Shown: positions 6,469-11,046 of the stretch, piece by piece
How the letters are laid out: every line of letters begins with the position of its first letter
Numbering within the stretch: position 1 is the first letter of the stretch
DNA from: Chitinophagaceae bacterium
GTDB taxonomy: Bacteria > Bacteroidota > Bacteroidia > Chitinophagales > Chitinophagaceae
Assembly: GCA_009996555.1 (NCBI GenBank)
Contig: JAACZX010000038.1
Location: 1 to 11,046, forward strand
Direction: 5' to 3'
Length of the DNA stretch: 11,046 nucleotides
The notes under the pieces: generated by a model
What the model saw: only the letters and a program-made list of their open reading frames with translations
The model's database searches: none
What the model was told of the DNA's origin: nothing
Made by a program: the position numbers and the translations under genes

Positions 6469-7326
6469 ATGGCAATCAAAAAGAAAGCAGCTAAACCGGC
6501 CCCAAAGAAGCCTGCTGCAAAACCAGCTCCCAAAAAGGCGGCTAAGCCTGCTGCAAAAAAGCCAGCTCCTAAGCCTGCCCCTAAAAAGGCGGCTGCTAAA
6601 CCTGTTGCAAAAAAGCCAGCACCCAAGCCCGTTGCTAAAAAAGCAGCTGTAAAACCGGCTGTCAAACCTGCGGTAAAGGCTGCAGTAAAACCAGCGCCGC
6701 CAAAAGCGGCAAAACCGGAAGTTAAAAAGCAAGCGCCGGCAGCAAAACCGGAAAGTGCAATTAAGCCCATCGTTAAACAAGCAATAAAAGATTTGAAAAA
6801 AGAAGCGAAAAAGCCGGCACCTCCTAAAGAGGTAAAGCCAATCAAAACATCGGTAAATACATCGGTGAAATACCAACCTGATTTTACCAAGTCAGTATTA
6901 GACAAAACAGTGGAAGAAAAACCTCAGGGTCCATTGGTTCGTTACAGTGATGCCGATCTGCAGGAGTTCAAAGAGCTTATTCAGCGCAAGCATGAAGCAG
7001 CGAAAAAAGAATTGAACTATTTGCAAGGTCTGATCACCCGCAAGGACGATCAGGGTGGTGATGGTGATGATGGCCGTTACATGACCATGGAAGATGGCAG
7101 TGTAAGTATGGAGCGTGAGCAACTGAGCCAGATGGCCAGCCGCCAGATCACTTACATTGATCACCTGGAAAAAGCACTGATGCGTATCGAAAACAAAACC
7201 TACGGTATTTGCCGTGTAACAGGCAGGTTGATCGATAAAGCCCGTTTACGTGCAGTACCTCATGCTACATTAAGCATTGAAGCGAAGATGGGAATCGTAA
7301 AAGGCCCTCAACCTTCAGGCGAATAA
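6469..7326 (+). CDS. DksA/TraR-like protein with long Lys/Ala/Pro-rich N-terminal tail
   Basis: Predicted 285 residues in two parts. Residues 1 to about 125 are almost only Lys, Ala, Pro and some Val, a strongly basic disordered tail like those of histone H1-like or AlgP-like proteins. From about residue 158 (RYSDADLQEFKELI) there is a DksA/TraR-type domain: a coiled coil whose turn holds an acidic stretch (DDQGGDGDDG), then M-x-x-E-R-E-Q-L-S-Q-M-A and the C-terminal segment Y-G-I-C-R-V-T-G. DksA proteins bind in the RNA polymerase secondary channel and usually hold zinc by four Cys; here only Cys248 remains and Thr251 occupies the second position, so zinc binding is unlikely. The form with CRVTG is, as I recall, usual in Bacteroidota. 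The tail may bind DNA or RNA; this is inference. It is cotranscribed with ileS (one-base gap) and followed by a terminator. Confidence 0.85.
   Translation: MAIKKKAAKPAPKKPAAKPAPKKAAKPAAKKPAPKPAPKKAAAKPVAKKPAPKPVAKKAAVKPAVKPAVKAAVKPAPPKAAKPEVKKQAPAAKPESAIKPIVKQAIKDLKKEAKKPAPPKEVKPIKTSVNTSVKYQPDFTKSVLDKTVEEKPQGPLVRYSDADLQEFKELIQRKHEAAKKELNYLQGLITRKDDQGGDGDDGRYMTMEDGSVSMEREQLSQMASRQITYIDHLEKALMRIENKTYGICRVTGRLIDKARLRAVPHATLSIEAKMGIVKGPQPSGE
6496..6654 (+). repeat. Tandem 51/54-bp repeats coding the Lys/Ala/Pro tail
   Basis: Three units follow each other in register: 6496-6546 (51 bases), 6547-6600 (54) and 6601-6654 (54). The last two code P-A-A-K-K-P-A-P-K-P-A-P-K-K-A-A-A-K and P-V-A-K-K-P-A-P-K-P-V-A-K-K-A-A-V-K. 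The first lacks one codon. The arrangement indicates growth of the tail by in-frame duplication. Confidence 0.8.
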
Positions 7327-7360
7327 GCAACGAAAGAATCCAGGCATTATAAGTTATACG

Positions 7361-7395
7361 GGGTTGTCAACATGTAAGCGTTGACAACCCTTTTT
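7361..7395 (+). terminator. Intrinsic terminator after the ileS operon
   Basis: GGGTTGTCAA (7361-7370) pairs perfectly with TTGACAACCC (7381-7390), and C7371-G7380 extends the stem to 11 bp. TTTTT at 7391-7395 follows directly. It ends the ileS-DksA-like transcript and separates it from the efflux locus. Confidence 0.95.
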
Positions 7396-7397
7396 AC

Positions 7398-7430
7398 TGT
7401 GCTGATGTTGATCACGATGGATGCAGCACA
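7398..7430. promoter_or_regulatory. Candidate TetR operator before the first regulator
   Basis: TGTGCTG (7398-7404) and CAGCACA (7424-7430) are perfect inverted arms with 19 bases between them. The interval holds TGATCA at 7409-7414. The site lies just after the terminator and 29 bases before the first TetR start, a normal place for autorepression. Confidence 0.35.
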
Positions 7431-7443
7431 TGTATTTTTTCAT

Positions 7444-7451
7444 TTACTTTG
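7444..7451 (+). promoter_or_regulatory. Possible -7 box before the first TetR gene
   Basis: TTACTTTG matches the Bacteroidota -7 consensus TAnnTTTG at five of its six fixed positions. It is only seven bases from the ATG at 7459, so a transcript from it would be almost leaderless. Confidence 0.28.
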
Positions 7452-7458
7452 GCATTCT

Positions 7459-8061
7459 ATGGCAGTGGATCAGAAACAGGAAATGATTATTGAAGCGGCG
7501 ATCAAACGGTTTGCACATTTTGGGGTAAACAAAACCACCATGAATGAAATTGCTGCCGATCTTTCCATTTCCAAAGCACTGCTGTATTATTATTTCCCTG
7601 ATAAGATGAGTTTGTTTGCAGCTGTGCTGGAACATATTACCTCAATGGCTGCAGAAGCAGTAGATAAACTGCTTGCCAAAGAAACCGATCCTATGAAAAC
7701 GATAATCGGTTTTCTTGACAACCGCACCGAATTCATCATTCGCTATCACAATATTATCGAATACCTGCGTGGTATGAAGCCCGCCAGTATGCCCAAAGAA
7801 CTGCAACAGCTATTCACCAATATCCGTAAACGGGAGCTTAGCCGGATTACCACTATTATGGAGCAGGGCAAAAAGCAAAAACTGTTTCAGGTGGAGAATG
7901 CTGCAAAAACAGCCGAACTGTATTTCGATTTCCTCGAAGGTTTCCGCATGGCCTTCTTTGTGCAAAACCCCAGCATCTTCCCCGATGAGAAGCAATTCCG
8001 GGCCATTCTTAAGCGTGAAAAAGAATTTTCTGCAATTTTTTTGAAAGGGTTAACGAAGTAA
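7459..8061 (+). CDS. TetR/AcrR-family transcriptional regulator (first of three)
   Basis: Predicted 200-residue DNA-binding repressor. The N-terminal TetR domain covers about residues 7-53, with the helix-turn-helix at roughly 27-46 (TTMNEIAADLSISKALLYYYF) and the usual D-K after it. The remaining helices form the ligand-binding and dimer part, whose ligand cannot be read from sequence. ATG 7459 was chosen because the in-frame codons before it cover the candidate operator and promoter, and because the length before the KQE motif then equals that in the second regulator. In the first 49 positions I count 28 identical to the second regulator, and the last 27 residues also align, so the two are full-length paralogues. 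It heads the efflux gene group and probably controls itself and the downstream genes; that is inference from position. Confidence 0.88.
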   Translation: MAVDQKQEMIIEAAIKRFAHFGVNKTTMNEIAADLSISKALLYYYFPDKMSLFAAVLEHITSMAAEAVDKLLAKETDPMKTIIGFLDNRTEFIIRYHNIIEYLRGMKPASMPKELQQLFTNIRKRELSRITTIMEQGKKQKLFQVENAAKTAELYFDFLEGFRMAFFVQNPSIFPDEKQFRAILKREKEFSAIFLKGLTK

Positions 8062-8075
8062 TTATTTTTTTGTCT

Positions 8076-8083
8076 TAATTTTG
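8076..8083 (+). promoter_or_regulatory. Bacteroidota -7 box (TAATTTTG) before the second TetR gene
   Basis: TAATTTTG is an exact TAnnTTTG match in the 70-base gap between the first two regulators. It overlaps by two bases the inverted repeat at 8082-8104, so a bound repressor there would block initiation. No convincing -33 box was identified. Confidence 0.5.
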
Positions 8084-8104
8084 ACTTTTAAATCAAAAAA
8101 GTCA
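8082..8104. promoter_or_regulatory. Candidate operator: TGACTTTT inverted repeat
   Basis: TGACTTTT (8082-8089) and AAAAGTCA (8097-8104) are perfect inverted arms around seven bases. A second pair, TTTTGAC (8079-8085) and GTCAAAA (8109-8115), overlaps it. AAAAAGT recurs at 8096, 8112 and 8120, with steps of 16 and 8 bases. The site covers the expected transcription start of the second regulator. Confidence 0.45.
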
Positions 8105-8131
8105 GTAGGTCAAAAAGTAAAAAAGTTAAAC

Positions 8132-8728
8132 GTGAAAAGTGCAGATAAACAGGAACAGATACTGGAAGCAGCCGTAAGGCGCTTATCGCATTTCGGGGTG
8201 CATAAAACCACACTCACCGAAATAGCCGATGATCTGAGCCTTTCCAAGCAGGCGCTTACCTATTACTATCACGATAAAACCGCATTGATTGCAGCAGTAG
8301 TCAGCAAAATTGCCGGCGATTACCTGGCCGATGTTGAAAAACTTGCAGCACAAGAGCAGGCCATTGAACAGCTGTTCATCAACCTGGTAGATATGCGGCA
8401 TCGCTTTTTTGAACGTTACAAACTGCTGTTTCTCCAAATGAACCTGGAAGATATCGGTCATAGTACTGATATACACGAAGCAAAAATGCAGGTGATAAAA
8501 GCGGAAGAAGCACTGCTGGTAAACGTATTGCAGGCTGCCATAGAGAAAGGGGAAGTAAGAAAGATTGATGCAGCGCATACCATACAGTTAATGATGGATA
8601 TGCAGGCAATGATCATTTATAGCGTGAAGCATGTTTGCCCTTTTCCTACAGAAGAACATTTTCTGCAACTCATGAAAAAGCAGAAAGAAGTTTTACAGCT
8701 GATGATTAACGGTATAATGAGTAAGTGA
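8132..8728 (+). CDS. TetR/AcrR-family transcriptional regulator (second of three)
   Basis: Predicted 198-residue repressor with the TetR domain at about residues 7-53 and the helix-turn-helix near 27-46 (TTLTEIADDLSLSKQALTYYY). No ATG is available at the front. GTG 8132 gives exactly the same distance to the KQE motif as in the first regulator and leaves the -7 box and inverted repeat outside the gene. TTG 8081 would add 17 basic residues but would begin inside that -7 box. The protein is a paralogue of the first regulator along its whole length. Its stop TGA (8726-8728) shares one base with the ATG of the third regulator (TGATG), which implies translational coupling. Ligand unknown. Confidence 0.85.
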   Translation: MKSADKQEQILEAAVRRLSHFGVHKTTLTEIADDLSLSKQALTYYYHDKTALIAAVVSKIAGDYLADVEKLAAQEQAIEQLFINLVDMRHRFFERYKLLFLQMNLEDIGHSTDIHEAKMQVIKAEEALLVNVLQAAIEKGEVRKIDAAHTIQLMMDMQAMIIYSVKHVCPFPTEEHFLQLMKKQKEVLQLMINGIMSK

Positions 8729-9336
8729 TGACAGCACGTATTAAACAGAAAGCACAACAATTGTTTTTTAAATACGGCATCAAAAGTATTTCGCTTGATG
8801 ACCTGGCAAAACATGCGGGTATTTCAAAGAAAACAGTGTACCTGCATTTTGCCGATAAGCAGGCAATTGTTCATGAACTGTTGAATACTGTATTGGAGCA
8901 ACATGAAGATGCATTTGCAGCATGTGCAAAAAATGCGACCAACGCAGTAGAAGAAATATGGAAGCAGGCACAGGTGGTTTATCCTGCATTACCCGATGTA
9001 AGCCGTTTGTTTTTTTATGATCTGCGCAAATATGATGCAGCAGGCTGGAGCAAGGTAAACAATTATCTCAATGGGTTTTTGCTGCCTTGTTTTAAAGCAA
9101 ACATTGAACGTGGTATGGCTGAAGAATTATTCAGAAGCGATCTGCAACCGGAGCTGACAGCAGAGATACGTATGCAGCAGGTAAACACCGTATTCGACAG
9201 CAATGAATTTTCTGTGCGGAAGCTACATGCTACTCAACTCATGAAAGATCTGTCGCAGTTTTATTTACATGCAATCACTACACCAAAAGGCAAAACAGTT
9301 TTAAAGAAATATACAAATCAAAAGGATGACAACTAA
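8728..9336 (+). CDS. TetR/AcrR-family transcriptional regulator (third of three)
   Basis: Predicted 202-residue repressor. Residues about 3-47 form the TetR domain, with helix-turn-helix S-L-D-D-L-A-K-H-A-G-I-S-K-K-T-V-Y-L-H-F at 22-41, followed by ADK. It is clearly more distant from the first two, so it is not a product of the same recent duplication. The effector domain has no feature that reveals a ligand. A GTG three bases upstream (8725) is an alternative start. Because it overlaps the second regulator by one base and tolC by up to 11 bases, it is probably translated in step with both, and it is the regulator closest to the pump genes. In many Bacteroidota a TetR gene directly precedes tolC-adaptor-RND genes. 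Confidence 0.9.
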   Translation: MTARIKQKAQQLFFKYGIKSISLDDLAKHAGISKKTVYLHFADKQAIVHELLNTVLEQHEDAFAACAKNATNAVEEIWKQAQVVYPALPDVSRLFFYDLRKYDAAGWSKVNNYLNGFLLPCFKANIERGMAEELFRSDLQPELTAEIRMQQVNTVFDSNEFSVRKLHATQLMKDLSQFYLHAITTPKGKTVLKKYTNQKDDN

Positions 9337-10720
9337 GCAACAATCACAAAACAAACGGTTTTCGATGAAAACAGCAGGCAGTGTTTTATTACTGCTGTTC
9401 TTCTTTGCACCGGGCATGGCCAGTGCGCAGGAACCGAAAACGCTTTCTCTCAAGGAAGCTTTGCAATATGCATTGCAGGCAAACAGAGATGCACGTAAAG
9501 CAAAACTGGATATTGAAAATGGTCAATACCAGGTTGATGAAGTAAGAGCAAGAGCCTTACCACAGGTGAGCGGCTCTGCATCTACAACGTACAATCCCAT
9601 TCTCATGTTAAGTGCAGTACCGGGCGAATTAGCCGGAAGACCTGGTGAAACGTTCCTGGTGGCTTTCGGACAAAAATGGAATGCAGGTGCAGGTATTTCA
9701 GTAAACCAAACCATTTTCGACAATTCGGTATTTGTTGGATTAAAAGCTGCAAAAACAACAGCAGAGTTTTACCGCATTAATGCACAGCTTACCGAGGAGC
9801 AGATTATGGAGCAGGTTGCAACAACCTATTACCAGGTGTTGGTGCAACGCCAGCAACTAACGGTAATTGACAGTACATTAAAAAACATGCTGACTACCAA
9901 AAATGTATTGCAGAGTTTGCTTGATAATGGACTGGCGAAGAAGATCGATCTCGATCGTATCATCGTTAGCATTTCCAACATGCAAAGCCGAAAACAACAA
10001 TTGCTGAATGGTGTGGCGCTGTTAGAAAACCAGTTGAAGTTTTATATGGGTATGCCCATCAACACAGCTATCATTGTTCCCGATATTGATTTAAAAAGCA
10101 TCAATCCGAAAGGCATTGCAAAAGCTGATTCAATTGATGTGAATAGTCGTACAGAAATGCAGGTGTTGCGTAAACAGGAGCAACTGCTCAACTATCAGAA
10201 AACATCAGTTAAAGGTGCCAATCTTCCAACGGTGTCGGTAGGTGGTAACTATTCTTACAATGCGTTGGGTAATAAATTTCCTTTGTTTAAAGGGGCAAGC
10301 CAGGGTGTTAATTGGTTCGATGTTTCATCCATCAATTTAAGTATTAAAGTGCCCATTTTCAATGGCGGTGCTACTAAAGCAAGAGTAAAGCAGGCAGATG
10401 TTGCTATTCGTAAACTGAACGAAGACATCAACTATACCAAACTGGCTTTGAATCTTGCATACGAAAATGCAAAAACAAAGATCAACAACAGCATCATTAC
10501 ACTCAATACACAAAATGAAAATGTAAAACTGGCAGAAGAAGTGTATTTCAATACCAGGAACAATTACAACAATGGATTGGCAACACTTACCGATCTGCTG
10601 AATGCTGAAAACTCTTTAACCGAAGCACAGAATAATTATTCCGCCGCTTTGCTTGATTACAAAGTATCGGAAATACAATTACTGAAAGCACAGGGCAACT
10701 TACAATCATTATTAAACTAA
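9326..10720 (+). CDS. TolC-family outer-membrane efflux channel
   Basis: Outer-membrane trimeric channel component of a tripartite efflux or export system; it would link the outer membrane to the adaptor encoded next. The 464-residue protein has a signal peptide with hydrophobic core VLLLLFFFAPGMA and a likely cut at ASA|QEP. The mature part opens with S-L-K-E-A-L-Q-Y-A-L-Q-A-N, the standard start of the outer-membrane efflux protein domain. Two long helical repeats follow; the second closes with Y-N-N-G-L-A-T-L-T-D-L-L-N-A-E-N-S-L, a typical TolC feature. Start is uncertain: ATG 9326 overlaps the third TetR gene by 11 bases with AAAAGG before it, while ATG 9365 gives a shorter, more ordinary signal peptide. 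Substrate cannot be inferred. Confidence 0.93.
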   Translation: MTTKQQSQNKRFSMKTAGSVLLLLFFFAPGMASAQEPKTLSLKEALQYALQANRDARKAKLDIENGQYQVDEVRARALPQVSGSASTTYNPILMLSAVPGELAGRPGETFLVAFGQKWNAGAGISVNQTIFDNSVFVGLKAAKTTAEFYRINAQLTEEQIMEQVATTYYQVLVQRQQLTVIDSTLKNMLTTKNVLQSLLDNGLAKKIDLDRIIVSISNMQSRKQQLLNGVALLENQLKFYMGMPINTAIIVPDIDLKSINPKGIAKADSIDVNSRTEMQVLRKQEQLLNYQKTSVKGANLPTVSVGGNYSYNALGNKFPLFKGASQGVNWFDVSSINLSIKVPIFNGGATKARVKQADVAIRKLNEDINYTKLALNLAYENAKTKINNSIITLNTQNENVKLAEEVYFNTRNNYNNGLATLTDLLNAENSLTEAQNNYSAALLDYKVSEIQLLKAQGNLQSLLN

Positions 10721-10731
10721 CAAAGCATACA

Positions 10732-11046
10732 ATGAAAAAGAATTCATTCGTAAAAATTATTACAACCATTGTTATCCTGGCTGCAGCCGTTGCATCAATT
10801 GCCTGGGTATTGAAACATAACAAAGCAAAGAACAAAGCAAAAACCGATGTAGTAGCACAGGCTGCAGGTGATGTTGCGGTGAAAACAAGCACGGTGCAAA
10901 ACCTTGCACTGGATCTTGATTTTGCTGTGAACGGAAATTTTGCGCCTTGGGCACAAATGGATTTTGCAGCAGAAAGTTCAGGTCGTGTTGTAAAACTGCT
11001 GGCCGATGAGGGTACTTATGTGAAAGTGGGACAAACACTCGCCATT
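10732..11046 (+). CDS. HlyD/AcrA-type membrane fusion protein, N-terminal part (cut by window end)
   Basis: Periplasmic adaptor that joins an inner-membrane pump to the TolC channel. The first 105 residues are present and the frame stays open to the last base. MKKNSFVKIITTIVILAAAVASIAW is an uncleaved membrane anchor or signal (hydrophobic about 8-26), followed by a Lys-rich linker (H-N-K-A-K-N-K-A-K). V-K-T-S-T-V-Q-N starts the membrane-proximal strand, and G-R-V-V-K-L-L-A-D-E-G-T-Y-V-K-V-G-Q-T-L at about 84-103 is the first half of the lipoyl-like barrel-sandwich domain, with the usual 'G-x-V-x-x-G-Q-x-L' ending. The gene starts 11 bases after the tolC stop. An RND-type pump gene probably follows outside the window; that part is inference. 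Confidence 0.92.
   Translation, partial: MKKNSFVKIITTIVILAAAVASIAWVLKHNKAKNKAKTDVVAQAAGDVAVKTSTVQNLALDLDFAVNGNFAPWAQMDFAAESSGRVVKLLADEGTYVKVGQTLAI

Noticed and set aside
6300..6905. Long - strand open frame rich in Ala, Gly and Phe
   Set aside because: It is the mirror of the Lys/Ala/Pro tail and the ileS end; its composition is explained by the opposite-strand repeats.
7348..7358. TATAA-G-TTATA palindrome before the terminator
   Set aside because: Short and AT-rich, so not meaningful alone.
8081..8131. TTG start giving the second TetR a basic N-terminal extension
   Set aside because: TTG lies inside an exact -7 promoter box, the stretch holds inverted repeats, and GTG 8132 matches the first TetR start in alignment. 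The extension is not fully excluded.
1..11046. Search for CRISPR arrays, tRNA/rRNA genes, transposases, toxin-antitoxin or phage-defence genes
   Set aside because: No spaced direct repeats of CRISPR type, no RNA gene pattern and no protein of those classes was seen; the genes are housekeeping plus an efflux locus.

Overview
The window looks like chromosomal DNA of a Bacteroidota bacterium, most likely in the Chitinophagia/Chitinophagaceae range. That placement is an inference from gene content, protein style, two Bacteroidota-type -7 promoter boxes (TAnnTTTG), and gene starts that mostly lack Shine-Dalgarno sequences. I see no rRNA, tRNA, insertion sequence, CRISPR array, phage gene or broken gene. 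No gene-free stretch exceeds 300 bases; the longest are about 124-155 bases and are described as features.

Left part (1-2925) is heme-related. The 3' end of ferrochelatase (hemH) is followed by a HemJ-type protoporphyrinogen IX oxidase and a small c-type cytochrome lipoprotein, all on the + strand. They converge on oxygen-independent coproporphyrinogen III oxidase (hemN) on the - strand, with one bidirectional terminator at 1481-1518 serving both sides. HemN makes protoporphyrinogen IX, HemJ oxidises it to protoporphyrin IX, and HemH inserts iron; the cytochrome would be a heme consumer. The gaps after hemH and hemJ carry short seven-base tandem repeats that begin at the stop codons.

Middle part (2926-7395) starts with a 155-base divergent promoter region holding a 12-bp perfect inverted repeat and a clear -7 box. 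Next comes a full-length type 2 isoleucyl-tRNA synthetase (ileS). Its class I signature reads GIHH where HIGH is expected, an arrangement associated with very high mupirocin resistance in some type 2 enzymes. One base after the ileS stop begins a DksA/TraR-like protein with a long Lys/Ala/Pro-rich tail encoded by 51-54-bp tandem repeats. A strong intrinsic terminator follows.

Right part (7396-11046) is an efflux locus. Three consecutive TetR-family regulators, the first two clear paralogues, lead into a TolC-family outer-membrane channel and the start of an HlyD/AcrA-type membrane fusion protein cut by the window edge. Spacing is tight: a TGATG overlap between regulators 2 and 3, a possible 11-base overlap into tolC, and 11 bases between tolC and the adaptor. 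An RND pump gene would be expected just beyond the window. Inverted repeats before regulators 1 and 2 are candidate operators.

I did not find a wholly new system. The best leads are the altered HIGH motif of IleRS, the repeat-built tail on the DksA-like protein, and the triple-TetR efflux locus with its candidate operators.
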